A stretch of 45,120 nucleotides of DNA, from the NCBI RefSeq assembly GCF_001668625.1, contig NZ_LZLJ01000059.1, forward strand, positions 1 to 45,120, read 5' to 3'. Both the position numbers and the translations under genes were made by a program. Origin of the DNA: Mycobacterium sp. 1274756.6. Lineage in GTDB: Bacteria > Actinomycetota > Actinomycetes > Mycobacteriales > Mycobacteriaceae. Below the pieces are notes generated by a model, which searched no databases, was not told the origin of the DNA, and was given only the letters and a program-made list of their open reading frames with translations. Within the stretch, counting starts at the first letter, position 1. Every line of letters starts with the position of its first letter. Positions 21,797 through 30,618 of the stretch are shown one piece after another.

Positions 21797-22783
21797 GTGA
21801 AGGTCACGGTACTCGTCGGCGGCGTCGGCGGCGCCCGCTTTCTGCTCGGCGTGCAACGGCTGCTCGGACTCGGCCGGTTCGGCGCCGGGGACGGTTCGGC
21901 CCATGAGCTGACCGCGGTGGTCAACGTCGGCGACGACGCCTGGATGCACGGCGTGCGCATCTGCCCCGACCTGGACACCTGCATGTACACCCTGGCCGGC
22001 GTGGTCGATCCGGAGCGCGGCTGGGGGCACCGCGACGAAACCTGGAACGCCAAGGAGGAGCTGGCCCGCTACGGGGTGCAGCCGGACTGGTTCGCCCTGG
22101 GCGACCGCGATCTGGCCACCCACCTGGTGCGCAGCCAGATGCTGCGGGCGGACTACCCGCTCTCCCAGATCACCGCCGCGCTCAGCGACCGCTGGCCGCT
22201 GGGGGCGCGGCTGCTGCCGGCCAGCGACGACCGCTGTGAGACCCACGTGGTGATCACCGACCCCGACGACGGCGAACAACGCGCGATCCACTTCCAGGAG
22301 TGGTGGGTGCGCCACCGGGCCCGGGTGCCGACCCACAGCTTCGCGTTCGTCGGCGCCGAAGGCGCCACCGCCGCCCCCGGGGTCGCCGAGGCGATCGCCG
22401 AGGCCGACGTGGTCCTGCTGGCCCCGTCGAACCCGGTGGTCTCCATCGGGGCGGTGCTGGCCGTGCCCGGGATCCGCGGGGCGTTGCGCTCCACGGCCGC
22501 ACCGGTGGTCGGCTACTCCCCCATCGTCTCGGGAAAACCGGTGCGCGGCATGGCCGACATCTGCCTGGAGACGATCGGGGTCCCCACCACCGCGGCCGCG
22601 GTCGGCGCCCTGTACGGCTCCCGGCGCGGCACCGGGATCCTGGACTACTGGCTGGTCCACGACGGCGAGCAGGCCGAGATCGACGGCGTCACGGTGCGTT
22701 CGGCACCCCTGTTGATGACCGATCCCGACGCGACCGCGGCCATGGTCCGCGCCGGCCTCGACCTCGCCGGCGTGGCCCCGTGA
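21797..22783 (+). CDS. fbiA: F420 biosynthesis phosphoenolpyruvyl/lactyl transferase FbiA
   Basis: Encodes a 328-aa CofD/FbiA transferase that joins the activated (phosphoenol)pyruvyl or lactyl guanosine donor to Fo, giving dehydro-F420-0 or F420-0. The N terminus is [19 protein letters not shown]; further signatures are [48 protein letters not shown] and [17 protein letters not shown]. Start is the GTG giving the same N terminus as Rv3261. fbiB starts inside its stop codon (GTGA). Confidence 0.97.
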   Translation: MKVTVLVGGVGGARFLLGVQRLLGLGRFGAGDGSAHELTAVVNVGDDAWMHGVRICPDLDTCMYTLAGVVDPERGWGHRDETWNAKEELARYGVQPDWFALGDRDLATHLVRSQMLRADYPLSQITAALSDRWPLGARLLPASDDRCETHVVITDPDDGEQRAIHFQEWWVRHRARVPTHSFAFVGAEGATAAPGVAEAIAEADVVLLAPSNPVVSIGAVLAVPGIRGALRSTAAPVVGYSPIVSGKPVRGMADICLETIGVPTTAAAVGALYGSRRGTGILDYWLVHDGEQAEIDGVTVRSAPLLMTDPDATAAMVRAGLDLAGVAP

Positions 22784-24141
22784 GCGCGCCGGCCGAGCAC
22801 GGCAGCGCCGCCGTGATCGAGTTGCTGCCGGTGCCGGGTCTACCCGAGTTCGCCCCGGGTGACGACCTCGCCGCCGCCCTCGCCGACGCCGCGCCCTGGC
22901 TGCGCGACGGCGACGTCGTGGTGGTCACCAGCAAGGTGGTCTCCAAGTGCGAGGGCCGCATGGTGACCGCCCCACGCGATCCCGAAAAGCGAGACGCCCT
23001 GCGGCGCAAGCTGATCGACCAGGAGGCGGTCCGGGTGCTGGCCCGCAAGGGGCGCACCCTGATCACCGAGAACCGGATCGGTCTGGTGCAGGCCGCCGCC
23101 GGGGTGGACGGCTCCAACGTCGGCGCCGACGAGTTGGCGCTGCTGCCGATCGACCCCGACGGCTCGGCGGCCGCGCTGCGCGCCGGGCTGCATGCGCTGC
23201 TCGGCGTCGACGTCGCGGTCGTGATCACCGACACGATGGGCCGGGCCTGGCGCAACGGGCAGATCGACGTCGCGATCGGCGCTGCGGGCCTGGCCGTCCT
23301 GCACGGCTATGCCGGCGCGGCCGACCGGCACGGAAACGAACTGCTGGTCACCGAGATCGCGGTGGCCGACGAGATCGCCGCCGCCGCCGACCTGGTCAAG
23401 GGCAAGCTGACCGGGATCCCGGTGGCGGTGCTGCGCGGCTTCGGCCCGGCCGACGACGGTTCGACCGCGCAGGCGCTGATCCGCCGCGGCAGCGACGACC
23501 TGTTCTGGCTCGGCACCGCCGAGGCGGTGGAGCTGGGCCGCAGCCAGGCCCTGCTGATGCGCCGCTCGGTGCGCCGCTTCGCCGCCACCGCGGTGCCCGA
23601 TCAGCTGATCACCGCGGCCGTCGCCGACGCCCTCACCGCCCCCGCGCCCCACCACACCCGCCCGGTGCGGTTTCTGTGGCTGCAGACCGCGGCGCTGCGC
23701 ACCCGGCTGCTCGACGCGATGGCCGACAAGTGGCGCGCCGACCTGGCCGGCGACGGCAAGTCCGCCGAGTCCATCGAACGTCGGGTGGCGCGCGGCCGGA
23801 TCCTCTACGACGCACCGGAAGTCGTCATCCCGTTCCTGGTTCCCGATGGCGCGCACCACTATCCCGACCAGACGCGAACCGCCGCCGAACACACCATGTT
23901 CACGGTGGCCGTCGGCGCCGCCGTGCAGGGGCTGCTGGTCGGATTGGCGGTACGCGGTCTGGGCAGCTGCTGGATCGGGTCGACGATCTTCGCCGCCGAG
24001 GTGGTACGCGCCGAACTCGACCTGCCCGAAGACTGGGAACCGTTGGGCGCCATCGCGATCGGCTACCCCGACGACGATTCCGACACGCCGGCGCAGCCGC
24101 GCCCGCCCGCCGCCACCGAGAACCTGCTGGTGCGCAAGTGA
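22780..24141 (+). CDS. fbiB: Bifunctional F420:gamma-glutamyl ligase / FMN-domain protein FbiB
   Basis: Encodes a 453-aa fusion. Residues about 15-250 are a CofE-type GTP-dependent F420-0:L-glutamate ligase ([54 protein letters not shown]). Residues about 255-453 are a nitroreductase-fold domain ([26 protein letters not shown]), which in mycobacteria reduces dehydro-F420-0 with FMNH2 and enables a long polyglutamate tail. GTG start overlaps fbiA stop; the stop overlaps the Nudix start. Confidence 0.97.
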   Translation: MSAPAEHGSAAVIELLPVPGLPEFAPGDDLAAALADAAPWLRDGDVVVVTSKVVSKCEGRMVTAPRDPEKRDALRRKLIDQEAVRVLARKGRTLITENRIGLVQAAAGVDGSNVGADELALLPIDPDGSAAALRAGLHALLGVDVAVVITDTMGRAWRNGQIDVAIGAAGLAVLHGYAGAADRHGNELLVTEIAVADEIAAAADLVKGKLTGIPVAVLRGFGPADDGSTAQALIRRGSDDLFWLGTAEAVELGRSQALLMRRSVRRFAATAVPDQLITAAVADALTAPAPHHTRPVRFLWLQTAALRTRLLDAMADKWRADLAGDGKSAESIERRVARGRILYDAPEVVIPFLVPDGAHHYPDQTRTAAEHTMFTVAVGAAVQGLLVGLAVRGLGSCWIGSTIFAAEVVRAELDLPEDWEPLGAIAIGYPDDDSDTPAQPRPPAATENLLVRK

Positions 24142-24680
24142 GCGTGCGGGATTCGGCGATCCGGCTGCTGACCGATTGGGCTGCACCCGATCCCGGCCAG
24201 GATGCGCTACGCCATGCCGTGCTCACCTTCCTGCACGCCCGCGACGATGCGTGTCTGCGCGAATGCGTGCCCGGCCATATCACCGCCTCCACCCTGGTGC
24301 TCGACGACACCGGCGGGCAGGTGCTGCTGACCTTGCATCCGCGGCTGGGCCGCTGGGTGCAACTCGGCGGGCACTGCGAGCCTGAGGACCGCGACATCTT
24401 CGCCGCCGCACTGCGCGAGGCCACCGAGGAATCCGGCATCGACGATCTGGCGCTCGATGCGGGCTTGGCCGCCATCCATGTCCACCCGGTGACCTGTTCA
24501 CTGGGAGTCCCGACCCGTCATCTGGACCTGCAATTCGTCGCCCGCGCTCCGGCCGGCGCGACGATCGGGATCAGCGCGGAGTCGCTGGATCTGCGGTGGT
24601 GGCCGGCGACCGGGCTGCCCGACGGCACCGACGCCGCATTGGCCTATCTGGTGGCCACCGCGACCCACCGCGGCAGCTGA
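24138..24680 (+). CDS. Nudix hydrolase coupled to fbiB
   Basis: Encodes a 180-aa Nudix-fold protein. The catalytic helix reads [11 protein letters not shown] (residues 91-101) with the RE-xx-EE-x-G core intact. The loop before it ([10 protein letters not shown]) has Asp where the canonical box has Glu and one extra residue, as in a common actinobacterial subfamily. GTG start overlaps the fbiB stop (GTGA), so it is translationally coupled to the F420 genes. Substrate unknown; a phosphorylated F420 intermediate or a damaged nucleotide are possibilities suggested only by context. In M. tuberculosis this place is taken by an unrelated gene. Confidence 0.85.
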   Translation: MSVRDSAIRLLTDWAAPDPGQDALRHAVLTFLHARDDACLRECVPGHITASTLVLDDTGGQVLLTLHPRLGRWVQLGGHCEPEDRDIFAAALREATEESGIDDLALDAGLAAIHVHPVTCSLGVPTRHLDLQFVARAPAGATIGISAESLDLRWWPATGLPDGTDAALAYLVATATHRGS

Positions 24681-24710
24681 CCGGGCCCGCCGCGGCGACC
24701 GCGAAATACG

Positions 24711-24727
24711 ACCGCTACGCGGTTTTT
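24711..24727 (+). terminator. Intrinsic-terminator-like hairpin after the fbiA operon
   Basis: ACCGC, loop TAC, GCGGT (24711-24723) then TTTTT (24723-24727). The stem is short but the T run is rare in this GC-rich DNA and it lies 30 bp after the Nudix stop, so it likely ends the fbiA-fbiB-Nudix transcript. Confidence 0.5.
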
Positions 24728-24825
24728 CTACGCGCTTTGGCCGATGTTTCGGGTCATCCGGCCCGGCAGAGTCGGCATCAGGCGACGCGTGGGCGATCGC
24801 CGCCCGGACGCGAAGGAGAACCATC

Positions 24826-25110
24826 ATGAAGCTGGCCGGAATCGCCGTCGCGGCGCTGGTGGGTACCGGAACGCTGTTGGGTGCCGGCGCGATGAGCGGC
24901 GCCGCAGCGGCGCACGCCGACAAGATGTGCGGCAGCTACGAGCAGCCCGTGCAGATGCCGGACTGGTATCAATGCGACGCGCTCCCGGGGGTGGCGGTGC
25001 CGATGGACTCCGGCATGCACGGCTGCTCCTTCATTCCGTTTCCGCCCTTCCCGATCGCGAAGGGCCAACCGTGCCCGTGGGGAGCGGTCGACACCGGGAG
25101 ATGGCCCTAA
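24826..25110 (+). CDS. Small secreted Cys-containing protein
   Basis: Encodes a 94-aa protein. An N-terminal signal peptide (residues 1 to about 31, ending AAAAHA|DK) predicts Sec export. The mature part of about 63 residues has four Cys (in KMCGS, YQCDA, HGCSF and QPCPW), likely two disulfides, and is Pro-rich (FIPFPPFPIAKG). AAGGAG lies about 8 nt upstream of the ATG. It converges on manC with 4 bp between the stop codons. It resembles the many small secreted mycobacterial proteins of unknown role; I do not recognise the family. Confidence 0.8.
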   Translation: MKLAGIAVAALVGTGTLLGAGAMSGAAAAHADKMCGSYEQPVQMPDWYQCDALPGVAVPMDSGMHGCSFIPFPPFPIAKGQPCPWGAVDTGRWP

Positions 25111-25114
25111 GGGC

Positions 25115-26212
25115 TCACACGTCCGAGGAGTAGCGGATCCCGCCGTCGGGGATCGTCACCCCGGGCCAGACCCGGGCGCCGCGCAGCAGCTCGCAGCGGG
25201 CGCCGATGTCGGCGCCGTCGCCGATCACCCCGTCGCGGATCAGCGCGCGCGGCCCGATCCGGGCGCCGAACCCGATGATGGACCGCTCGATCACCGCGCC
25301 GGCCTCGATGCGGGCGCCGTCGAAGATCACCGCCCCGTCGAGGCGCACCCCGGGGCCGATCTCGGCGCCGCGGCCGACCGCGGTGCCGCCGATCAGGGCG
25401 GCACCCGGGGCGACCGCGGCCCCGTCGTGCACGAGTTTCTCCCCGCGCTGGCCGGCCAGCGCCGGTGAGGGCGCCAGCCCGCGCACCAGATCCGCCGAGC
25501 CGCGGACGAAGTCCTCCGGGGTGCCCATGTCGCGCCAGTAGGTGGTGTCGACGTGGCCGCAGACCTCGACCTGCCCGTCGGCCAGCAGGGCGGGGAAGAC
25601 CTCCCGCTCCACCGAGACCTCCCGCCCGCGCGGGATCCGGTCGATGATGTCGCGGGAGAACACGTAGCAGCCGGCGTTGATCTGGTCGGTCGGCGGGTCC
25701 TCGGTCTTCTCCAGGAACGCGGTCACCCGGCCGTGCTCGTCGGTGGGCACGCAGCCGAACGCGCGCGGATCGCCCACCCGGACCAGGTGCAGGGTCACGT
25801 CGGCGTTCTTGTCCTGGTGCGCCGCGAGCAGCTCGGCCGGGTCGGCGCCGGAGAGCACGTCGCCGTTGAACACCATCGCGGTGTCGTGGCGCAGCTTCGA
25901 GGCCACGTTGGCGATGGCCCCGCCGGTGCCCAGCGGCACATCCTCGGTGACGTAGTCGATCTGCAGGCCCAGCTTGGAGCCGTCGCCGAACTCGGTCTCG
26001 AACACGTCGGGCTTGTAGGACGTGCCCAAGATCACGTGCTCGATGCCCGATTGGGCGATCCGCGACAGCAGGTGGGTTAGGAACGGCAGCCCGGCGGTCG
26101 GCAGCATCGGCTTGGGCGCCGACAGGGTCAGCGGCCGCAGCCGGGTGCCCTTGCCGCCGACCAGCACCACCGCGTCAACACCGGCGCCGCCCGGGCTCAA
26201 CTGTGCTGTCAT
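25115..26212 (-). CDS. manC: Mannose-1-phosphate guanylyltransferase (GDP-mannose pyrophosphorylase)
   Basis: Encodes a 365-aa nucleotidyltransferase making GDP-mannose from mannose-1-P and GTP. The signature VVLVGGKGTRLRPLTLSAPKPMLP is at the N terminus, the metal-binding Asp is in MVFNGDVLSG, and YWRDMGTPED is in the sugar site. The C-terminal 110 residues form hexapeptide repeats of a left-handed beta-helix (for example GARIGPRALIRDGVIGDG). Orthologue of Rv3264c, which is variously named manB, manC or mpg1. ATG overlaps the wbbL stop (ATGA). Feeds the same pathway as manA and manB in this window. Confidence 0.94.
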   Translation of the reverse strand: MTAQLSPGGAGVDAVVLVGGKGTRLRPLTLSAPKPMLPTAGLPFLTHLLSRIAQSGIEHVILGTSYKPDVFETEFGDGSKLGLQIDYVTEDVPLGTGGAIANVASKLRHDTAMVFNGDVLSGADPAELLAAHQDKNADVTLHLVRVGDPRAFGCVPTDEHGRVTAFLEKTEDPPTDQINAGCYVFSRDIIDRIPRGREVSVEREVFPALLADGQVEVCGHVDTTYWRDMGTPEDFVRGSADLVRGLAPSPALAGQRGEKLVHDGAAVAPGAALIGGTAVGRGAEIGPGVRLDGAVIFDGARIEAGAVIERSIIGFGARIGPRALIRDGVIGDGADIGARCELLRGARVWPGVTIPDGGIRYSSDV

Positions 26213-27084
26213 TGCCGCCCTTTCGCTGTTCTGCGTCGTGAACTGCGCACCACCGCGCGGGCGCGAGCCGCCAGCGCACCCCGCATCGTCCAGCGCAGCG
26301 GTGCCCGCCACCAGCCGGGGTGGCGGTCCGCGAGGAATAGATAAGTGCTGCGATGGTGGGCGGCGAGGTTGCGGGCCGGGTCACGCCCGGTGGAATGGCC
26401 CTTGTCGTGCAACACCTCCGAGGACGGCACGTAGACGTTCTGCCAGCCGGCCCGCCCGAACCGATCACCGAGGTCGACGTCCTCCATGTACATGAAGTAG
26501 CGCTCGTCGAAACCGCCGACCGCGTCGAAAGCGGTGCGCCGCACCAGCAGACAGGCGCCGGAGAGCCAGCCCACCGGCCGTTCGCTGGGTTCGAGGCGTT
26601 CCTGGCGGTAGGCCAGTGACCACGGGTTGCGCGGCCACACCGGCCCGACCACCGCGTGCATCCCGCCGCGGATCAGGCTCGGCAGGTGGCGGGCCGAGGG
26701 GTACACCGACCCGTCGGGGTCGCGGATGAGCGGTCCGAGGGTGGCCGCCCGCGGCCATCGCTGCGCCGCCGTCAGCAGCGCGTCGATGCTGCCCGGGCCC
26801 CACTGGACGTCGGGGTTGGCCACCACCACGAACTCCGCGGCGGGGTCCACCTGCGCCATCGCCCGGTTGATCGCGGTGCCGTAGCCCAGGTTGCCGCCGG
26901 TGTCGAACAGGGTGACGCCCTCGTGATCGCGTACCGCCGCCTGCGGCGCCCCGTCGGTGGAGCCGTTGTCGGCCATCACCACCGCCACCGGGCGGTCGGT
27001 GGCCAGCGACAGCGACGCCAGGAACCGGTCCAGGTGCGACCCCGGCGAATAGGTCACCGTCACCACCGGCAGCACGTCAGTCAC
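26209..27084 (-). CDS. wbbL: Rhamnosyltransferase WbbL (arabinogalactan linker)
   Basis: Encodes a 291-aa GT2-family enzyme that transfers rhamnose from dTDP-rhamnose to GlcNAc-PP-decaprenyl, forming the linker between peptidoglycan and arabinogalactan. Motifs: VTVTYSPG, NGSTDGAP, the DxD-type region ANPDVQW, GWLSGACLLVRRTAFDAVGGFDERYFMYMEDVDLG (ED of GT2), and VLHDKGHSTGRD. Essential in mycobacteria. Overlaps rmlD by 4 bp upstream and manC by 4 bp downstream. Orthologue of Rv3265c. Confidence 0.95.
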   Translation of the reverse strand: MTDVLPVVTVTYSPGSHLDRFLASLSLATDRPVAVVMADNGSTDGAPQAAVRDHEGVTLFDTGGNLGYGTAINRAMAQVDPAAEFVVVANPDVQWGPGSIDALLTAAQRWPRAATLGPLIRDPDGSVYPSARHLPSLIRGGMHAVVGPVWPRNPWSLAYRQERLEPSERPVGWLSGACLLVRRTAFDAVGGFDERYFMYMEDVDLGDRFGRAGWQNVYVPSSEVLHDKGHSTGRDPARNLAAHHRSTYLFLADRHPGWWRAPLRWTMRGALAARARAVVRSSRRRTAKGRQ

Positions 27085-27953
27085 GGCGTCGAGGATAGAG
27101 GGCGCTCCGCCAGCGCCGCGGCCAGCGCCTCCCGCCAGCCGCGCAGCGGGGCCACCCCGGCCGCCGCCAGCGCCGAATACCCGGGCCGGCGGGCCGGGCG
27201 CGGCCGGTGGCTGCTGGGCACCGGGCGCACCCGCTGCGGATCGGCGCCGACCTCGGCGAACACCGCGCGGGCCTGCTCGAATCGGCTCACCGCGCCCCGG
27301 TTGGCGGCGTGCCGGATCGCCTCGCCGGCGCCGGGGTCCTCGTCGGCGACCGCCAGCAGCGCGGCGACCAGGTCGGCGACGTAGGTCGGCGAGCCGATCT
27401 GGTCGTCGACCATCTCCACCGGCTCCGACCCGGCCGCCAGCCGGCGCATCGCGGCCACGAAGTCGTTGCCGGCGCCGCCGGTGTAGACCCAGGCGGTGCG
27501 CACGATGCGCGCCTGCGGCAGCGCGGCCAGCACCGCCTGCTCACCGGCCAGCTTGGTCTGCCCGTAGACGTTGAGCGGGCCGGTCGGATCCGGCGGCCGG
27601 TACGGGCGCGGCGGGCCGGCGAACTCGCCGCTGAACACGTAATCGGTGGAGATGTGGATCAGCCTCGCGCCGGCCCGCGCGCACGCCGCCGCCAGGTGGC
27701 CGGGACCGGTGGTGTTGACCGCCGCGGCCCGCGCCCGGTCGGTTTCGGCGCCGTCGACGTCGGTGTAGGCGGCGCAGTTGATCACCACGTCACCGCGGTG
27801 CAGCCGGCCGGTGGCGGCCGCCGGGTCGGTGATGTCCCAGTCGGCGGAGGTGAACGCCGCCACCGGGCGGGCCCGTCGGGCCGCCTCGGCGGCCAGCGCC
27901 GTGCCGACTTGTCCGCCGGCCCCGGTGATCACCAGCCTGTCGGATCGGGACAC
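27081..27953 (-). CDS. rmlD: dTDP-4-dehydrorhamnose reductase RmlD
   Basis: Encodes a 290-aa NAD(P)H-dependent reductase catalysing the last step of dTDP-L-rhamnose synthesis. Rossmann motif VITGAGGQVG at residues 8-17, NCAAYTDVDGAE, STDYVFSG, and the YxxxK catalytic pair in NVYGQTKLAGEQA; the substrate segment RTAWVYTGGAGNDFV follows. I use the GTG at 27953 (MSRSDRLVITGAGG) with AGGAGGAGG about 10 nt upstream; the frame stays open further upstream but overlaps lcp1. First gene of rmlD-wbbL-manC. Supplies the sugar for WbbL. Confidence 0.95.
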   Translation of the reverse strand: MSRSDRLVITGAGGQVGTALAAEAARRARPVAAFTSADWDITDPAAATGRLHRGDVVINCAAYTDVDGAETDRARAAAVNTTGPGHLAAACARAGARLIHISTDYVFSGEFAGPPRPYRPPDPTGPLNVYGQTKLAGEQAVLAALPQARIVRTAWVYTGGAGNDFVAAMRRLAAGSEPVEMVDDQIGSPTYVADLVAALLAVADEDPGAGEAIRHAANRGAVSRFEQARAVFAEVGADPQRVRPVPSSHRPRPARRPGYSALAAAGVAPLRGWREALAAALAERPLSSTP

Positions 27954-28059
27954 CGTCGCGCCGCCTCCTCCTGCCCGTTTCCTGGTTCGCCGGTCGTCGC
28001 CGGAGGTCACAAGTGTGGCACGCCGTCCGTCGCTACCGGGTTTGCGGGCGTGGTCGCAG

Positions 28060-28065
28060 TAGCCT
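28060..28065 (+). promoter_or_regulatory. lcp1 -10 element, leaderless type
   Basis: TAGCCT, 6 nt before the lcp1 ATG, fits TANNNT; there is no Shine-Dalgarno sequence, so a leaderless mRNA is likely. Confidence 0.5.
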
Positions 28066-28071
28066 GAATCG

Positions 28072-29538
28072 ATGCCCAAGGAGCGTCTGGCCCGCGTCAT
28101 CGCCACGGTCGCCGCCGTCGCGGTCGTGCTCGGCACCGGGGTGGCGTGGACCACGATCCGGTCGTTCGAGGGCGGCATCTTCCACATGTCCAGCCCGCTG
28201 CTGGGCCAGGGCGGCGACGACGGCGCCATCGACATCCTGCTGGTGGGCAGCGACAGCCGCACCGACGCGCACGGCAACCCGCTGACCGCCCAGGAGTTGG
28301 CGATGCTGCGCGCCGGCGACGAGGAGGCGACCAACACCGACACCATCATCTTGGTCCGTATCCCCAACAACGGGAAGTCGGCGACGGCGATCTCGATTCC
28401 GCGGGATTCCTACGTCGCCGCACCGGGACTGGGCAAGACCAAGATCAACGGCGTCTACGGCGAGGTCAAGCTCAGTGAGCGGGAACGCCTGGTCGACGCC
28501 GGCTACACCGACCCGGAGGTGGAGCAGCGCGCCGTCGAAGCGGGCCGCGAGGCGCTGATCCAGACCGTGACCGACTTGACCGGGGTGACGGTCGACCATT
28601 ACGCCGAGATCGGCCTGCTGGGGTTCGCGCTGATCACCGACGCCCTCGGTGGGGTCGAGGTCTGTTTGAAAGAGCCGGTCTACGAACCGCTTTCGGGTGC
28701 GGACTTCGCTGCCGGGTGGCAACGGCTCAGCGGCGCGGAGGCGTTGAGCTTCGTGCGGCAGCGCCACGACCTGCCCCGCGGCGACTTGGATCGGGTGGTG
28801 CGGCAGCAGGCCGTGATGGCCGAACTGGCCCACAAGGTGATCTCCGGGAAGACGCTGTCCAGCCCGGCCACCATGAACCAGCTGCAGCACGCCATCCAGC
28901 GGTCGGTGGTGATCTCCTCCGGTTGGGACATCATGGATTTCGCCACCCAACTGCAGCAGCTCTCGGCGGGCAACGTCGCGTTCGCCACCATCCCGGTGAT
29001 CCGCGAGAACGGCTGGAGCGACGACGGCATGCACAGTGTGGTGCAGGTGGACCCGCACGAGGTGGCCGAGTGGGTGCGCGGCCTGCTGCACGACCAGGAC
29101 GAGGGCAAGACCGCCGAGCTGGCCTACTCGCCCGCCGACACCACCGTCAGCGTGTTCAACGACACCGACATCAACGGCCTGGCCGCCGCGGTCTCCGATG
29201 TGCTCGCGGCCCAGGGCTTCAACACCGCCACGGTGGCCAACAACGAGGGCGCGCCGGTGCCGACCAGCCAGGTGCAGGCCGCCGACAGCGGCGATCTGGG
29301 GGTGCAGGCGGTCGCCGAGGCACTCGGCGGGCTGCAGGTCGTTCCGGACAGCTCGCTGCCGCCGCGCACCGTGCGGGTGCTGCTGGCCGCCGATTACACC
29401 GGGCCCGGCTCCGACGGCGGCTACATCGCCACCGACGCCGGCGGTTACTCGACGGCCGGCTACCAGCAGGACGAGGCCGTCCCGCCGCCCTCCCCGATCC
29501 TCACCGCGGGATCGGCCGATCCCAAGTGCGTCAACTAG
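28072..29538 (+). CDS. lcp1: LytR-CpsA-Psr phosphotransferase Lcp1 (Rv3267-like)
   Basis: Encodes a 488-aa LCP protein that ligates arabinogalactan to peptidoglycan at the cell surface. One N-terminal TM (about 7-27), then the LCP domain with DILLVGSDSRTDAHG, NTDTIILVRI, ISIPRDSYV, KINGVYGE and LSFVRQRHDLPRGDLDRVVRQQ, including the Arg/Asp residues that bind pyrophosphate and metal. The C-terminal LytR_C domain covers about 355-445 (TVSVFNDTDINGLAAAV). Orthologue of Rv3267, divergent from rmlD-wbbL-manC as expected for linker biosynthesis and attachment. Confidence 0.93.
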   Translation: MPKERLARVIATVAAVAVVLGTGVAWTTIRSFEGGIFHMSSPLLGQGGDDGAIDILLVGSDSRTDAHGNPLTAQELAMLRAGDEEATNTDTIILVRIPNNGKSATAISIPRDSYVAAPGLGKTKINGVYGEVKLSERERLVDAGYTDPEVEQRAVEAGREALIQTVTDLTGVTVDHYAEIGLLGFALITDALGGVEVCLKEPVYEPLSGADFAAGWQRLSGAEALSFVRQRHDLPRGDLDRVVRQQAVMAELAHKVISGKTLSSPATMNQLQHAIQRSVVISSGWDIMDFATQLQQLSAGNVAFATIPVIRENGWSDDGMHSVVQVDPHEVAEWVRGLLHDQDEGKTAELAYSPADTTVSVFNDTDINGLAAAVSDVLAAQGFNTATVANNEGAPVPTSQVQAADSGDLGVQAVAEALGGLQVVPDSSLPPRTVRVLLAADYTGPGSDGGYIATDAGGYSTAGYQQDEAVPPPSPILTAGSADPKCVN

Positions 29539-29541
29539 CCT
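29536..29541 (+). promoter_or_regulatory. -10 element of the TIGR03089 gene, inside lcp1 stop
   Basis: TAGCCT, whose TAG is the lcp1 stop codon, lies 7 nt before the GTG at 29549. This is consistent with leaderless initiation of the downstream gene independent of lcp1. Confidence 0.4.
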
Positions 29542-29548
29542 TTGGGCC

Positions 29549-30265
29549 GTGACGACGGTCAGCGGAGCGATTCTGGATCCCATGCTGCGCGCCGACCCGG
29601 TCGGCCCGCGCATCACCTACTACGACGACGCCACCGGGGAACGGATCGAGCTGTCGGCCGCCACCCTGGCGAACTGGGCGGCCAAGTCCGGCAACCTGTT
29701 GCGCGACGAGCTCGGTGCCGGCCCGGGTGACCGGGTGGCGGTGCTGCTGCCCGCGCACTGGCAGACCGCCGCGGTGCTGTTCGGGGTGTGGTGGATCGGC
29801 GCCGAGGTGGTGCTCGACGGCGGCGCGGCCGAGATCGCCCTGTGCACCCGGGACCGTCTCGAGCAGGCCGACGCCGCCGCCGGCGACGGCGAGGTGGCGG
29901 TGCTGTCGCTGGACCCGTTCGGCCGGCCGGTGGCCGACCTGCCGATCGGGGTGACCGACTACGCCACCGCGGTACGGGTGCACGGCGACCAGATCGCGGC
30001 CGAACCCGCCCCCGGGCCCGCGTTGGCGGGCCGGTCGGTGCCCGAACTGTTGACGGCCGTGGCGCACTCCGCGGCGGCCCAGAACCTGACCGCTGCCGAC
30101 CGGTTGCTGTGCACCGGCGGCTGGGCGGATCCCGAGCAGGTGGTGGACCGGCTGCTGGCGGTGCTCTCGGTGGGCGGGTCGCTGGTGCAGGTCGCGCACC
30201 CGGACCCGCAGGCGATGGCGCGGCGGCAGCAGACCGAGAAGACCACCCGCACCGATATATGTTGA
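29549..30265 (+). CDS. TIGR03089 family protein (Rv3268-like)
   Basis: Encodes a 238-aa actinobacterial conserved protein. It resembles the N-terminal part of adenylate-forming enzymes (ELSAATLANWAAKSGNLLRDELGAGPGDRVAVLLPAHWQTAAVLFGVWWIGAEVVL, like acyl-CoA synthetases) but lacks the ATP-binding P-loop and the C-terminal lid, so it is probably not a ligase. Starts with GTG (VTTVSGAILDPML). It ends in an AT-rich stretch that doubles as the promoter of pacL1-ctpC. Role unknown. Confidence 0.85.
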   Translation: MTTVSGAILDPMLRADPVGPRITYYDDATGERIELSAATLANWAAKSGNLLRDELGAGPGDRVAVLLPAHWQTAAVLFGVWWIGAEVVLDGGAAEIALCTRDRLEQADAAAGDGEVAVLSLDPFGRPVADLPIGVTDYATAVRVHGDQIAAEPAPGPALAGRSVPELLTAVAHSAAAQNLTAADRLLCTGGWADPEQVVDRLLAVLSVGGSLVQVAHPDPQAMARRQQTEKTTRTDIC

Positions 30266-30290
30266 TATAGCAATGTTTCAATGCTAGGGT
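30262..30290 (+). promoter_or_regulatory. pacL1-ctpC promoter with repeat operator
   Basis: TTGATA (30262-30267), exactly 17 bp, then TAGGGT (30285-30290). The spacer carries a direct repeat CAATG-TTT-CAATG (30271-30283), and TTGA/TCAA arms flank it; this AT-rich island of about 35 bp is striking in the surrounding GC-rich DNA. Layout and sequence resemble operators of ArsR/SmtB-type metal sensors. The -35 overlaps the stop codon of the preceding gene. Confidence 0.6.
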
Positions 30291-30329
30291 CGGGCGATAC
30301 CGATTCGGCGCTACGCGAGAGGGAAATCG

Positions 30330-30614
30330 ATGGCGGTTTACGGCCTGTTGGGGAAGGCGGCGACCACCGTGGTCACCGGTGTGGTCGGCGTCACTGCCTA
30401 CGAGGCGCTGAAGAAAGCGCTGGCCAAGGCGCCCATCCACGAGACCGCGGTGACCGCCACCGAGTGGGGTCTGCGCGGCACCAGGCGCGCCGAGGAGGCC
30501 GCCGAGTCCGCCCGGCTGAAGGTCGCCGACGTGGTGGCCGAGGCCCGCGAACGCCTCGGCGAGGAGGCGCCCGCCCCCGCCGTCGAGGTGCACGACCACG
30601 ACCACGAGCACTGA
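30330..30614 (+). CDS. pacL1: PacL1-like metallochaperone partner of CtpC (Rv3269-like, DUF1490)
   Basis: Encodes a 94-aa protein: N-terminal hydrophobic segment (about 8-25, AATTVVTGVVGVTAYEAL), a charged amphipathic middle (RAEEAAESARLKVADVVAEARERL) and the metal-binding tail VHDHDHEH. PacL proteins sit next to P-ATPases in mycobacteria, scaffold them in membrane platforms and bind zinc through such a C-terminal Asp/His motif. GAGAGGGA lies 5-6 nt before the ATG. Four bases separate it from ctpC. Orthologue of Rv3269. Confidence 0.9.
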   Translation: MAVYGLLGKAATTVVTGVVGVTAYEALKKALAKAPIHETAVTATEWGLRGTRRAEEAAESARLKVADVVAEARERLGEEAPAPAVEVHDHDHEH

Positions 30615-30618
30615 TCCG

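Noticed and set aside
24681..24825. Small gene between the Nudix and secreted-protein genes
   Set aside because: The open frames are short, lack a ribosome-binding site and include the terminator-like hairpin.
27954..28370. Upstream extension of rmlD
   Set aside because: The frame stays open across lcp1, but family N termini and the ribosome-binding site support the GTG at 27953.
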